This document shows positions 35,766-45,665 of a DNA stretch of 64,000 nt, piece after piece. The notes beneath the pieces are model-generated. The model was not told where the DNA came from, searched no databases, and worked only from the letters and a program-made list of their open reading frames with translations. Both the position numbers and the translations under genes were made by a program. Positions within the stretch are counted from its first letter, which is position 1. Each line of letters starts with the position of its first letter. The stretch is from Oscillatoriales cyanobacterium. GTDB lineage: Bacteria > Cyanobacteriota > Cyanobacteriia > CACIAM-69d. The DNA lies in contig RDXB01000035.1 of NCBI GenBank assembly GCA_004292515.1, forward strand, positions 82,779 to 146,778, written 5' to 3'.

Positions 35766-35808
35766 TGTCAACTTGAATATGCTTAATTGTCAACTTATCA
35801 TGTCAACT
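35766..35808. promoter_or_regulatory. Three direct TGTCAACT repeats, candidate autoregulatory operator
   Basis: TGTCAACT occurs at 35766-35773, 35788-35795 and 35801-35808, with 22-bp and 13-bp spacing. On the coding strand of the adjacent gene these read AGTTGACA and so overlap potential -35 elements (TTGACA). They lie 40-85 bp upstream of a start codon for an HTH protein, so autoregulation is plausible. Confidence 0.45.
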
Positions 35809-36004
35809 CATCACAAAACATAGGTTAATCTGATGCCTTACATTGGTCAAAGCAATACAGGATGCAGGCCTTATGCGTTTCGACATCGACTGGACTACAA
35901 CGCTCAATACAGCTCTAGCCCTGTGATTGTTGATGGTTGGTTCCTGTCTGGTAGGTTTTGTTTGTTGATCTTGACCTGCGACCCCTGACCTGAATTCACC
36001 CACC

Positions 36005-37120
36005 ATGACTGACTCGATCGCCCGTTCCCCTCGCCGCATCATCATCACGGGTGGTGCGGGCTTCATTGGTTCCAACTTTGTCCGCCATTGGTGCGATCGC
36101 TATCCGGGCGATCGGGTGGTGGTGCTCGATGCCCTGACCTACGCGGGCAACCGGGCCACGTTGGCGGATTTGGAAGCGGCCGATCGCCTGCGGTTTGTCC
36201 AAGGCGACATCACCGATCGCGCTTTGATCGATCAGCTCCTAGGCGAAGAACAAATCGACACGATCGCCCACTTCGCCGCCGAATCCCACGTCGATCGCTC
36301 CATTCTCGGCCCCGGCGCATTTGTGCAAACCAACGTGGTCGGCACTTTCACCCTGCTAGAAGCCTTCCGCCAACATTGGCTGGCAGCAGACAAGCCGGCC
36401 GATTGGCGCTTTTTGCACGTCTCCACCGATGAGGTCTACGGCTCCCTGGGCGAAGACGATCCCGCCTTCAGCGAAACCACGCCCTACGCACCCAACAGCC
36501 CCTATTCCGCCTCCAAGGCCGGCAGCGACCACCTAGCCCGCGCCTACTTCCACACCTACGGGATGCCGACGATCATCACCAACTGCTCCAACAATTACGG
36601 CCCCTACCATTTCCCGGAAAAGCTGATCCCCTTGATGTGCATCAACATCCTGCTGGGCAAGCCGCTGCCGGTCTATGGCGATGGGCAAAACATCCGCGAC
36701 TGGCTCTATGTGGAAGATCACTGCAGCGGGATCGATGTGGCGATCCACAAGGGCCAACCGGGCGAGGCCTACAACATTGGCGGCAACAATGAGGTGCGGA
36801 ATTTAGATCTCGTGAAGTTGCTGTGCCAGTTGATGGATGAGCTGGCCCCGCAGCATGGCTGGAGCTTGCCAACCCAGCCGAGCAGCAGCCTGATTACCTT
36901 CGTGACCGATCGCCCCGGCCACGATCGCCGCTATGCGATTAATGCCGAAAAAATCCGCATCGAGCTGGGTTGGGAACCGTCGGTGACGGTCGAGGAGGGC
37001 CTGCGCCGCACGGTGACTTGGTATCTCACGAACCGGGCCTGGTGGGAACCGCTGCTGTCGGCCGATTACCAAACCTATTACCAGAAGATGTACGATCGCC
37101 GCCCGGAAGCAGTGAGCTAG
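36005..37120 (+). CDS. rfbB: dTDP-glucose 4,6-dehydratase
   Basis: This 371-residue extended SDR makes dTDP-4-keto-6-deoxyglucose for dTDP-rhamnose and related surface sugars. It has the NAD site [15 protein letters not shown] (15-29), the substrate and catalytic block [40 protein letters not shown] with Tyr-x3-Lys, and [15 protein letters not shown] followed by [17 protein letters not shown], all standard for RfbB/RmlB. No rmlA, rmlC or rmlD is adjacent. It is preceded by a 200-bp gap without recognisable features apart from the operator repeats of the divergent gene. Confidence 0.96.
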   Translation: MTDSIARSPRRIIITGGAGFIGSNFVRHWCDRYPGDRVVVLDALTYAGNRATLADLEAADRLRFVQGDITDRALIDQLLGEEQIDTIAHFAAESHVDRSILGPGAFVQTNVVGTFTLLEAFRQHWLAADKPADWRFLHVSTDEVYGSLGEDDPAFSETTPYAPNSPYSASKAGSDHLARAYFHTYGMPTIITNCSNNYGPYHFPEKLIPLMCINILLGKPLPVYGDGQNIRDWLYVEDHCSGIDVAIHKGQPGEAYNIGGNNEVRNLDLVKLLCQLMDELAPQHGWSLPTQPSSSLITFVTDRPGHDRRYAINAEKIRIELGWEPSVTVEEGLRRTVTWYLTNRAWWEPLLSADYQTYYQKMYDRRPEAVS

Positions 37121-37242
37121 GAATGGTCTAGGAGTGAGCTAGGAGTGGGCTAGGGGGCGATCTCGCCTTTAACCCCAACACCATCTGGATCGGTTAGCTT
37201 GATAGGCGAGTTGTCCGACCACCCATCCCGGATTTTGTGCTG

Positions 37243-37923
37243 ATGGCGATCGCTCCGAAGCCTGTCCTGACCCGACCCACTGCCCCCCGCTTGCGATCGC
37301 TGCCCCAGACCTACGGTGCAATCAGCGTGGCCTTGGGGGGCTGGGCGGGGTTGTTGTTGTGGCGAGGGTTGCGGCCCGTGGTTTGGCTGGGCGGCGCGAT
37401 CGCCACGGGGATCATGCTGGGCTGGTGGGTGCTGGAGGTGCGGCGGCTGCCGTTGCCGCAGGTCAGTGAGGATTTGCTGGATACAGCGGGGTTAGATCAA
37501 CAGCTCGTGGCCCTAGAACCGCTGGCCGGTCAGTCGGCAACCGCCCAGCGCCTTTGGGCAACGGTGGTGCAAGAGATGCGATCGCTGCGGATGGCGGCGG
37601 CGGATATTGCCCAGCGGGACTCGTCGTTGGTGCCAGATTTGTATGAGGCGATCGTCACGGGATTGGGACTGGCCGAGCAGGCCATGAAAGCCACCGCTGC
37701 GATCGAAACGGTGCAAACGGCCGCCTACCGCGATCGGGCACGCAGCCAACAGCAAGAGGCGATCGGTCGTTTAAATGCCGCTTGCACAGCCATGACCGAA
37801 TTGCGGGATAGCCTGGTCTTGGGGGAAATTGCCACCCAAGATGGGCGATCGTCCCTGCCAGCCCGCTTGAGTCTAATCGTGGAAGAGAATCGGGCAGCCC
37901 TCCAACGACAATCCAGCTCGTGA
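37243..37923 (+). CDS. Membrane protein, first gene of the VWA cluster
   Basis: This 226-residue protein has a basic N-terminus, two membrane helices in a hairpin (about 28-43 YGAISVALGGWAGLLLW and 48-68 VVWLGGAIATGIMLGWWVL), and a cytoplasmic helical domain. That domain carries LWATVVQEMRSLRMAAADIAQRDS and the Gln/Ala-rich YRDRARSQQQEAIGRLNAACTAMTELRD. I do not recognise a family. A GTG at 37237 is two codons upstream; the ATG is more likely. The following VWA lipoprotein gene starts 103 bp downstream, so the two are probably co-expressed. Confidence 0.72.
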   Translation: MAIAPKPVLTRPTAPRLRSLPQTYGAISVALGGWAGLLLWRGLRPVVWLGGAIATGIMLGWWVLEVRRLPLPQVSEDLLDTAGLDQQLVALEPLAGQSATAQRLWATVVQEMRSLRMAAADIAQRDSSLVPDLYEAIVTGLGLAEQAMKATAAIETVQTAAYRDRARSQQQEAIGRLNAACTAMTELRDSLVLGEIATQDGRSSLPARLSLIVEENRAALQRQSSS

Positions 37924-38026
37924 TTGGGATAGTAATTGGGATGGTGCTGGGATGGTGACTGGGATAGTGATTTGGATGCATTGCAATTGATTGGGACATC
38001 GACTTTAGGATTGTTGAGGCAAGCCC

Positions 38027-39799
38027 ATGCTGTTCAAACACCGCCGACTACCCAAGCGAAAATTCAAGCGACAAGTGTGGTCAATTGTTTTTGCAATTAG
38101 TGCTTGTATCACGGTTTTAACGGCCTGTTTGGGCGGTGGTATTTCGGAAGCCAAAAGCTTTGATGACGCGGTGAATATTCTGAGCAGTCAGGTGATGCCC
38201 AAAATCACCGTTCAGGATGAATTGATCAGTGATGCGGCGGCCGCTCGCTATTCCGTGGAAGGCATTGCTGACCCGCTGCCGGACTTGGCAGATTTTCCGA
38301 TTTTTGCGGCTAAACCCGCCGGTAATGCTGAGATTTATGTGGAGATTTTTGGCTCCACTGAAAAGTCGAATGCCGAACGCACCGATAGCCGTTGGCTCGT
38401 GGATGTGGCAGAAGGGTTCAACCAAAAAAATGTGGCGATCGGAGGCAAACCCGTACGCATAGGGATACGGCGCATTGATTCCGGTGCGGGGATGCGTTTG
38501 CTAGGGGCGGGTCAAGCCAAACCAGCCGCCTATTCGCCTTCTAATGATCTGTGGTTGGCGCTGCTCCAGGAAAGTGGTGTGGCCTTTGAGCCAGTGGCCG
38601 ATCGCCTAGTGCCCAACTCGATCGGCTTTGTGTTGCGGGGTGAGGTTTATCAACAACTAGCCGCTGCCGGCCCCGTCACGTTCGACAGTATTTTGAATGC
38701 GATCACGGCGGGTAAAATCACGATCGGCTATCCCAATCCCTACCGCAGTTCCACAGCACTCAATCTGATGTATGCGCTGTTTTGGCGCGCCGCAGGACGC
38801 AATCAAGCGGGTGGATTGCTGACCGAGCAAGATATTCGATCGCAACAGGTCGCGTCAGTTTTTGAGCAGTTTCAAAAACAAGTGCTGATCGCCACCAATA
38901 CGTCACCGGAATTGCAGGATATTTTCTTGCGAGATAAATCGACCTTGCAAGCTTTCCCACTGGAATATCAAAACTACCAAACCATCCAAAAGATGCCCGG
39001 GTTTGAGCAAACCAAATTTGTGCCGCTGGGCTTGCCCCACACCAATCCGTTGGTGAGTTTTGCTTGGACAACCCCTGACCAAAAAGCTGCCCTCAAGGCC
39101 TTTGCCGAATTTGCTCGATCGCCCGAAATGCAAAAGCTAGCGACAGCAACGGGCTTTGTGGAAACGGACTACACCAAAGCGGGCAAATTTCCCCCCCTCA
39201 ACCCTTCCGGCAAGATTCTGAAAGCGATCCAAGCCCAATGGAAACGGGGCAAAGATGTGGGTAAAACGGTCTATTTAATGACGGTGGTGGATACGAGCGG
39301 CTCGATGGATGGTGAACCGATCAAGGCAGTTCAAGCCGGATTAAAGGCCGCCACCACCCAGATTAATGCGGGCAATCAAGTGGGGCTGGTGACCTTTAGT
39401 GATCAGGTGGTGCGAAGGCTGGCTCTGGCCCCGTTCGATCGCTTGCAACATCAGAAATTTTTGGCGGCGATCGAAAGTCTGCGCGCCGATGGTGGAACGG
39501 CTATGTACGACGGGTTAATGGTGGCGCTCAACGAGTTGGTTGCCAAAAAGAAAGCTGATCCCAATGGTCGTTTTTACGTGATTGTCTTAAGCGACGGGGA
39601 TTCTAATACGGGCTTTAGTTTGTCGGATGTGCAAAGCCTCATTGCCCAAAGTGGAATTCGGGTTTATCCGATCGCCTATGGAGATGTGGATAAAAATCAA
39701 TTGGAAGCGATCGCAGCCCTGCGGGAATCGACTGTACAAACGGGCGATCCCAAAACCGTTCGTGACCTGCTCAAGGGGCTATTTGAAACCAATCTCTAG
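38027..39799 (+). CDS. Lipoprotein with substrate-binding and von Willebrand A domains
   Basis: The 590-residue protein has a lipoprotein signal (basic start, then ISACITVLTACLGGG; lipid Cys about 29). Residues 95-400 form an ABC-type extracellular substrate-binding fold (AAYSPSNDLWLALLQESGV, IGYPNPYRSSTALNLMYALFWRAAG, LVSFAWTTPDQKAALKAFAEFARSPEMQ). Residues 415-585 form a VWA domain with the metal-ion site DTSGSMDGE starting at Asp422, TFSDQVVRR and VIVLSDGDSNTG. It is expected in the periplasm, anchored to the inner membrane. The combination suggests a substrate sensor that engages a partner through the VWA face. Neighbouring genes for two small membrane proteins are likely partners. No cognate ABC permease is present. 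Confidence 0.88.
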   Translation: MLFKHRRLPKRKFKRQVWSIVFAISACITVLTACLGGGISEAKSFDDAVNILSSQVMPKITVQDELISDAAAARYSVEGIADPLPDLADFPIFAAKPAGNAEIYVEIFGSTEKSNAERTDSRWLVDVAEGFNQKNVAIGGKPVRIGIRRIDSGAGMRLLGAGQAKPAAYSPSNDLWLALLQESGVAFEPVADRLVPNSIGFVLRGEVYQQLAAAGPVTFDSILNAITAGKITIGYPNPYRSSTALNLMYALFWRAAGRNQAGGLLTEQDIRSQQVASVFEQFQKQVLIATNTSPELQDIFLRDKSTLQAFPLEYQNYQTIQKMPGFEQTKFVPLGLPHTNPLVSFAWTTPDQKAALKAFAEFARSPEMQKLATATGFVETDYTKAGKFPPLNPSGKILKAIQAQWKRGKDVGKTVYLMTVVDTSGSMDGEPIKAVQAGLKAATTQINAGNQVGLVTFSDQVVRRLALAPFDRLQHQKFLAAIESLRADGGTAMYDGLMVALNELVAKKKADPNGRFYVIVLSDGDSNTGFSLSDVQSLIAQSGIRVYPIAYGDVDKNQLEAIAALRESTVQTGDPKTVRDLLKGLFETNL

Positions 39800-39839
39800 G
39801 CGACTAATCTCTAGGCAAAGTAGAGGACAAACCAACCAC

Positions 39840-40259
39840 ATGCAATCGATCGACTGGGCGTTTTTCAGAACCCTTACCGTGGGGTTGGGTGGTTTTGGGT
39901 TAGCCGGCCTGGTTATTGGCTGGATGATGCCCACGATGCGAGTGGCGATCGTAGTCGATCGCGCATTTTGTGCGCCTAATCAATGGCAATCGACAACAGC
40001 AACCTACCGCGATCGCTACCAAGCCCACCAACAAAAGGCGATCAAAATTGAGCGCGTAATTTTAGTCGGCGACTTAGGCGAAGAACGCTTGCCCCAGTTA
40101 CCCACACCGGAGGACTTCGCCAAGATTGCTACCTTTGGGCGATCAAACCGTGCTGCCCTGGCTAAATGGCAACAAAGTCAACCACAATCCCCTGACTTGC
40201 AAGGTATCCGCATTCAGATGTTGGGCTGTGGCGAAGGTACTCAATCAACACCACAGTAA
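39840..40259 (+). CDS. Small membrane-anchored protein, last gene of the VWA cluster
   Basis: This 139-residue protein has one membrane helix (about 12-32, VGLGGFGLAGLVIGWMMP) and a periplasmic domain that carries two Cys (DRAFCAPNQW and MLGCGEG) and LQGIRIQMLGC near the end. The start at 39840 follows AGAGGA and lies 40 bp behind the VWA gene; the frame is open further upstream inside that gene. Function unknown; a partner of the VWA lipoprotein is the simplest reading. Confidence 0.7.
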   Translation: MQSIDWAFFRTLTVGLGGFGLAGLVIGWMMPTMRVAIVVDRAFCAPNQWQSTTATYRDRYQAHQQKAIKIERVILVGDLGEERLPQLPTPEDFAKIATFGRSNRAALAKWQQSQPQSPDLQGIRIQMLGCGEGTQSTPQ

Positions 40260-40358
40260 GGTGGCAAACCTTGGTGGAGTTTGGGGCAGTTTGGGCGGGA
40301 GCTGGGTGGCTAGCAAGGTTGCCAAAACCACCAACCCAACTAGGTGTTGTTTAGTTGT

Positions 40359-42134
40359 TTAGGAGTTGTTCAGGGCAGCGGCGGGCGGTGTGGCCCAGGT
40401 GGGCAGCAACTGGGAGGCGCGATCGAGAGAAAATTCGGTGATGGCTTCCCAAGCTGTGCCCAAGGCCACTTGCATCAATCGGGTTGGTTCCAAATCATCT
40501 TTCACCAACTCCCAAAGTCGCTGCATTTCTGCGCCATGAATCCGATCGTCTTCGACCAAGGCCAACAGCAGCCGCTGACGTAACAATTGCCCCTCATCAG
40601 ACATCAGATAGCGCAGACCCAAGCCCGCCGTGGGCACCAGATCAAAACTCGAATCCGATCGGGCGATCGCCAACATATTCTCCAGTCGCTGCCATTGAAA
40701 TTTTCCATCTTCAAACAGCACTTCAATCAAGCGGCGGCGCAGTTGTGGCGACTCACCCATCAGCAGCCGCCGAGCCACATAGGGATAGGCAATTTCGAGA
40801 ATTTTAAAGGCGGGATTGAGGCTCAGGGCCAAACCTTCTTGGGTAACGAGCGATCGAATAATCAGCGCAAATTTAGCGGGCACGCGGAAGGGATAGTCAT
40901 ACATCAACTCCGAAAAGCGATCGGTGATGGTTTTGAAGTTAAAACTGCCCACATCTTTCCCGATCGCCTCGCCCAACACCGATTCCAAAGCCGGAACGAT
41001 CGGTCGAATATCCGTACCCTTTGCTAAGAACCCAAGCTGTACGAAGTCATCAGCCAATTCGTCGTACTTGCGATTGAGCAGATGAACAACCGAATCAACG
41101 ATCGTTTCTTTGGTGATCTCGTCCAGTTGATCCATCATGCCAAAGTCGATGTAAGCCATACGCCCATCACGCATCGCAAACAAATTTCCAGGGTGGGGAT
41201 CCGCATGGAAAAAGCCAAACTCCAACAGTTGCCGCAACCCCGAAGTCACCCCAATTCCGATGAGGGAATCGCGATCGAGACCTGCTTCTCGCACCGAGTC
41301 TGTATTGGTAAGTTTCAGACCATCAATCCACTCCAGAGTCAACACCCGATGGCTGCTATAGTCCCAGTAAATCGTGGGAATTTTGACCGTTGGATCATTC
41401 CGAAAATTATCAGCAAAGCGCTCGGCGTTTCTCCCTTCATTTTGATAGTCGATTTCTTCAAAGAGCTTGCTGCCAAACTCATCCACAATCAAGGTGAGAT
41501 CGTGACCCAAGTTCAGCGGCAACCAAGGAGCCAACCCCCCCGCCAACCAGCGAATCAGATAGAGATCCAGCGTCAAGGTCGGCAGCAGGTTGGGCCGCTG
41601 CACCTTGACGGCAACGGCTTCTCCGGTGTGCAGTTGCGCTTGATACACCTGCCCTAAACTAGCTGCGGCGATCGGCTCTGGCGAAATCTCGCGAAACACA
41701 TCTCGCAGGGAACAGTCAAGATCAGTTTCAATGATGCTAAAGGCCAGCTCCGTCGAAAATGGCGGAAGCTGGTCTTGGAGTTTTTCCAGTTCTGCTAAAT
41801 AGTCAACCCGTACCAAATCTGGCCGAGTAGATAGGGCTTGACCAACTTTAATAAAGGTTGGGCCGAGATGAATCAAAATGTTGCGTAATTGCTCGGCGCG
41901 CTTACCCACCTCGCTGGCACGCTCGCCCAGCAGGTAGTCGCCCAGGCAACCCAACACAAATGATGTACTAAACCAAACCACTTGGAGCAGACGCAACATC
42001 GCCAACCAAGGCCGCCAGCCATAGAAACGGGCGATCGCCTGGGAGTCGTAGCAACGAGCGCGATTGCTGGTGACACCAGCGCGTAAATCTTCTAATAAAA
42101 CTGAAGTGCCGTTCACGCGAGCAGCCTCAAGCAA
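40359..42134 (-). CDS. ABC1/UbiB-family kinase-like protein
   Basis: This 591-residue ABC1K protein has the diagnostic KxGQ region (GPTFIKVGQALSTRPDLV, about 91-108), an atypical ATP-binding Ala-rich loop (AAASLGQVYQAQL), invariant Lys in VAVKVQRPN, HADPHPGN in the catalytic loop and YIDFGMMDQL as the DFG motif. Cyanobacterial and plastid ABC1Ks regulate prenylquinone and tocopherol metabolism and photosystem stability. A hydrophobic segment at about 45-68 may tether it to the membrane. The subfamily cannot be decided by eye. It is followed by a repeat-rich 450-bp gap (42135-42584). Confidence 0.9.
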   Translation of the reverse strand: MLEAARVNGTSVLLEDLRAGVTSNRARCYDSQAIARFYGWRPWLAMLRLLQVVWFSTSFVLGCLGDYLLGERASEVGKRAEQLRNILIHLGPTFIKVGQALSTRPDLVRVDYLAELEKLQDQLPPFSTELAFSIIETDLDCSLRDVFREISPEPIAAASLGQVYQAQLHTGEAVAVKVQRPNLLPTLTLDLYLIRWLAGGLAPWLPLNLGHDLTLIVDEFGSKLFEEIDYQNEGRNAERFADNFRNDPTVKIPTIYWDYSSHRVLTLEWIDGLKLTNTDSVREAGLDRDSLIGIGVTSGLRQLLEFGFFHADPHPGNLFAMRDGRMAYIDFGMMDQLDEITKETIVDSVVHLLNRKYDELADDFVQLGFLAKGTDIRPIVPALESVLGEAIGKDVGSFNFKTITDRFSELMYDYPFRVPAKFALIIRSLVTQEGLALSLNPAFKILEIAYPYVARRLLMGESPQLRRRLIEVLFEDGKFQWQRLENMLAIARSDSSFDLVPTAGLGLRYLMSDEGQLLRQRLLLALVEDDRIHGAEMQRLWELVKDDLEPTRLMQVALGTAWEAITEFSLDRASQLLPTWATPPAAALNNS

Positions 42135-42360
42135 GCTAGAGCCGGTCTTATTCTAGCTTTACCACCCGTATAGAAAACTACAAAAATCGAAAAACAAATG
42201 GAGGGTTTTCGTAATAACTCTCCATTTTTATCCTGGGTTGTCTTGGGCTGTCCTGGGTTGTCTTGGGCTTCGTCGGTGGTGACTGATCGCGCTGCGGGCG
42301 GGTCAGTCTTGCCCAGCGCGGGGCTGAAAAGGCGGATTTTCCTTTCTCCAGCCGTCGTAA

Positions 42361-42525
42361 CAAGGGGCTTAGAGGCTATCATCAATTAGCCTGAAACCCT
42401 GATTCCACCGTCAACAGATCGTGGGGCGGCAAGGGGCTTAAGCCCCTTGTTACGACGATTGAGGCGTAGAAAATCGACGATTTCAGACTCATGACGGGTA
42501 ATGACAACACCCCCTAAGCCCCTTG
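42361..42525. mobile_element. Complete 165-bp palindromic MITE-like element
   Basis: Left terminus CAAGGGGCTTAGAGGCTATC (42361), core palindrome 42430-42449, and right terminus ACACCCCCTAAGCCCCTTG (ends 42525). The two ends are inverted repeats of each other. The length equals that of the copy at 59400-59564. No ORF of transposase type is inside, so it would be non-autonomous. Confidence 0.85.
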
Positions 42526-42584
42526 CTGATCCCCGATTTCATAGCGGTTTCATTGGGGTTTTGGGTCTATGCGCTGACAGTTCC

Positions 42585-43169
42585 CTAGTCCACCGATGCG
42601 GGTTCCGGCAAGACCGAGATGGGAAACATCAGCGTTTCGAGCTTGCTCAGGGCCGCTTCGAGATCGTCGTTGACAATTTGCCGATCGAACTCCGCCGCCG
42701 CTGCTACTTCTTCGCGGGCGCGGCTCAACCGTCGTTCGATCGCCGCCTCCGCATCCTGCCCGCGCGATCGCAATCGTCGCTCCAACTCATCCAGTGAAGG
42801 CGGCAACACAAACACCCGCAACGCCTCGGGGAAGGTGTTTTTCACTTGGCGTGCCCCTTCGAGTTCAATTTCCAGCAAGACATGCTCGCCGCGATCGAGC
42901 CGTTCCACAATTGTCTGACGCGGCGTGCCATAGCAATTGCCCGCAAACTCCGCCCACTCCAGCAGGTCGCCCGCTTCCACCATGGCCGCAAAGCGATCGC
43001 GCGACACAAAAAAATAATCTTGTCCGTCAATTTCGCCTTCACGGGGCGATCGCGTCGTTGCTGACACCGAAAGATACAAATTGGGATGCCGCTCGCGCAG
43101 CAATTTGACCAGTGTGCCCTTGCCCACACCGCTGGGGCCCGTCAATACCGTGAGTGTTCCCTGTGCCAT
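42585..43169 (-). CDS. gmk: Guanylate kinase
   Basis: GMK phosphorylates GMP to GDP. The 194-residue protein has the P-loop GPSGVGKGT (about 10-18), the GMP-binding [18 protein letters not shown] and the lid ATPase segment RRLRSRGQD. The start was put at [14 protein letters not shown] (43169), where the family begins; the frame continues 38 codons upstream. In many bacteria gmk adjoins remA (DUF370); here a 982-bp gap separates them. Confidence 0.96.
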   Translation of the reverse strand: MAQGTLTVLTGPSGVGKGTLVKLLRERHPNLYLSVSATTRSPREGEIDGQDYFFVSRDRFAAMVEAGDLLEWAEFAGNCYGTPRQTIVERLDRGEHVLLEIELEGARQVKNTFPEALRVFVLPPSLDELERRLRSRGQDAEAAIERRLSRAREEVAAAAEFDRQIVNDDLEAALSKLETLMFPISVLPEPASVD

Positions 43170-44151
43170 CTGCTGATTCACTGCGGCAAAACCGACTGGA
43201 GTATCTTGGCTGATTAGGCGCTGATCTGCAACGGGGCGATCGCGACAACCGTTGCCGAGTAACAGTCGCCTATGAGCAATCACTAACTATCAATCATCAA
43301 TTCATGTTCATAAACCAAGCCAGCCTTTACCTTGCTGAGTAAGTGCAGCAATCTATCAATCTATAGGGTGGGCAGATTCAGCGAAGTAGAGGCTGTAGTG
43401 ATGTAAGGAAATTAATGGGCTGGTCTGATAGTTCAGCTAGTGGATTGGGTTGAGCTACGTGGCGCTTAAGTGGCGCTTAATATGATCCATGGAGACTTCA
43501 AATACAGGCTTCAAATACAGGCTCAAAATATGGGCTTCAACAATACAGCTCTTCCCTAATTTAATCAGCACAGTGGGTTGTCGGGCGGGCAGTGCCCACT
43601 GCATAACTACTTCACAGTAGCTGCCACCTGATGTACCAATCGCTTTGGGTCAAGGCTGTATCCGATTTATTTCCTTAACTTAACCGATTGTCTTAAGTTT
43701 TAACCCCTTACCTTAACCACCAAAAAATTGGGGTGGAGGCAGTCTTGCCGTGGCAAGGGTCGTTGCCAGCGCGACCAACTGGATGCCGACTAGTGATGAC
43801 TAGTTACCGATCACCGGAGGCGATCAATCACTAGGTTCTGTGGACATTTAGCATCGTGGAATAAGCACCACGATTCCCAATTAAATGCTGACTGATGGTA
43901 TGACTCGATTGGAATCCACTGAGGTTGATTAAATCAAGTTAATTAATCCTAGGGAATTGATCCTGAGTCATCCATACATTGGCATTGAGGGTAAATCAAA
44001 CGTCAACAGAGCCTAGTCTAAATCAGGCTTGATTGCGAGATTTTCAGTCATTTTCTATCTGCCTAGATCTGACATTGACAACTCACAATCTTCTCGCAGG
44101 CAAAATCGTCGGATGAGCAGAATATTCCGACTGGGCTTGGGCGCGATCGCC
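43170..44151. other. 982-bp non-coding gap between gmk and remA
   Basis: I find no convincing gene here. It contains the palindrome GCAGTGCCCACTGC (43589-43602), a short duplication CTTCAAATACAGG near 43495-43520, TTAA-rich blocks at 43674-43720 resembling but not spaced like Pho boxes, and a CGTGGAATAAGCACCACG dyad near 43855. A small RNA or a long remA leader is possible, but nothing distinctive identifies one. Confidence 0.5.
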
Positions 44152-44412
44152 CTAGTCACTGCGAGACTCTTTGCCAACAACTAGGCGATTGGCAACCGTT
44201 TCTGGCTGGATTGCTGATAGCACCACATGGCCGGAATCGGAAATAATCACCGCCCTTGTCCGCCGCCCATAGGTGGCATCGACAAGCTGCCCACGCTCCT
44301 TCGCATCTGTCACCAATCGGCGAATCGGTGCTGAGTCGGGACTCACGATCGCAATAATCCGATTGGCGGCCACGATGTTACCGAAGCCGACGTTAATCAA
44401 CTGAATATCCAT
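44152..44412 (-). CDS. RemA-like DUF370 regulator
   Basis: The 86-residue protein begins [73 protein letters not shown], split here into its usual motifs; it matches DUF370/RemA. In Bacillus RemA is a DNA-binding activator of biofilm and osmoprotectant genes; the cyanobacterial relatives are mostly uncharacterised. The ATG at 44412 gives the family length; an upstream in-frame start adds 11 residues. It is on the same strand as gmk but far away. Confidence 0.88.
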   Translation of the reverse strand: MDIQLINVGFGNIVAANRIIAIVSPDSAPIRRLVTDAKERGQLVDATYGRRTRAVIISDSGHVVLSAIQPETVANRLVVGKESRSD

Positions 44413-44652
44413 GGTTAATTTCCCTGTATCGCTGAACAAGACCAAGCAGAGGATTGCGATCGCACAGCACTGTGACTAGAGACCAGCACTTGTCACCTTA
44501 TCCTTCAATCTTGGCTTGTTGTTTTGATTTTGAGCGTAGTGCAGCTAGTAACCAATTGCCAAGGTCATTTTCACAGAAAATTTGGTTATTGGCCTGCAAA
44601 ATCCTGTTCTAGATGGAATTAATAACCTTGAGTCTTTTTACTTGGAAAAATT

Positions 44653-44682
44653 ATGAAGTGCCATTAGTTTTTTGTGCTTCAT
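44653..44682 (-). terminator. Possible terminator of the histidine phosphatase gene
   Basis: ATGAAG and CTTCAT form a six-base stem immediately downstream of the phosphatase stop codon on the minus strand, followed on that strand by AATTTTTCC. Short stem, so moderate at best. Confidence 0.35.
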
Positions 44683-44690
44683 CGTCTCCA

Positions 44691-45452
44691 TTAGCGAATT
44701 TCGACGAAAATCCGATTAAATGCGCGAATTTGCCAGAAAACATGATTAAGCTGTTGAAAATCATCGTTTATACAGGGCAAATTATCTGAACCCTGCCAAA
44801 ATGATCCCATTAGCCAAAATTCAAAAGTGGCCGTGTGGGGGATTGTGAGCTGCCATGTCCGACGCGCTCCAATTAATTCAGCAATCAAATGTTGCAGAAT
44901 CCAATGATGGGTCACAATCCAAGCGCCGCGATCGTCCGTGATATCACTAGCAGCGTCGTTATGGATGTTACCAGTTGTCTCAGGGGCCGACGGCAACGAC
45001 TGGGTGATCACCCTCTTCAAAAAATCTCGGGCCCGCGATCGCCCCGCTGCCAGACTTTCGGCCTCTGGAATCGGAATCCACTCCCAGGAACGCTCTAGTT
45101 GCTGACACAGTTCGGGAAACTGTTCCTGTGCTTCTGACCAAGTGAGTCCTTGAAGGATTCCATTATCAAACTCGCATAGGTTTTGGTCAGGAATGATGGG
45201 TGGTTGATCAATTTGGGACTCAACTACGCCATACGCCGCCGATCGCACGAGTTCAGCCGTTCGATAGGCCCGACGCTGGGGGCTACTGTAAATGTGATCG
45301 GGTTGCCATCCCAACTGCTGGGCTAAGGCGCATCCAAGTGCTTGGGCCTGCCGTTCCCCTCGATCGGTTAGCTCGTCGTCGGCGCGGCCCATCATCCGCC
45401 CTTCACAATTCCCGATCGATTCGGCATGACGAATAAATAGGAGTTTCAGCAT
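44691..45452 (-). CDS. Histidine phosphatase superfamily protein
   Basis: The protein (253 residues from MLKLLFIRHAESIGN) has the catalytic RHAES motif (8-12), IYSSPQRRAYRTAEL (about 54-68), DNGILQGLTWSEAQ with the acid residue, and VTHHWILQHL supplying the second catalytic His. It resembles the phosphoglycerate-mutase-like branch. The substrate is unknown, with sugar phosphates or other small phosphate esters as candidates. It is divergent from ndhM, 213 bp apart. Confidence 0.88.
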   Translation of the reverse strand: MLKLLFIRHAESIGNCEGRMMGRADDELTDRGERQAQALGCALAQQLGWQPDHIYSSPQRRAYRTAELVRSAAYGVVESQIDQPPIIPDQNLCEFDNGILQGLTWSEAQEQFPELCQQLERSWEWIPIPEAESLAAGRSRARDFLKRVITQSLPSAPETTGNIHNDAASDITDDRGAWIVTHHWILQHLIAELIGARRTWQLTIPHTATFEFWLMGSFWQGSDNLPCINDDFQQLNHVFWQIRAFNRIFVEIR

Positions 45453-45665
45453 TGATAGGCAATTTGTTCGCCAATCGACCATTCCTGGGCGATCGCGGCT
45501 TAACTGAGCTTCTACAATGCTTTTACAATACGTTGAGGCCTGCCCAGAGGGTGCTGCCTGCCCGTAACCCGAGATGTGCGATCGGTTTTTGATCTCCGCC
45601 GCCGTTGCGGGGTCAGCAGCAGTCCCCGGGTTGCCTCGGAACTGCCGCCCAAGAGCCAAGAGCCG

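Noticed and set aside
43674..43720. A run of CTTAACTT, CTTAAGTT and CTTAACCA that looks like a Pho box
   Set aside because: The units are not on an 11-bp period and no phosphate gene is near.
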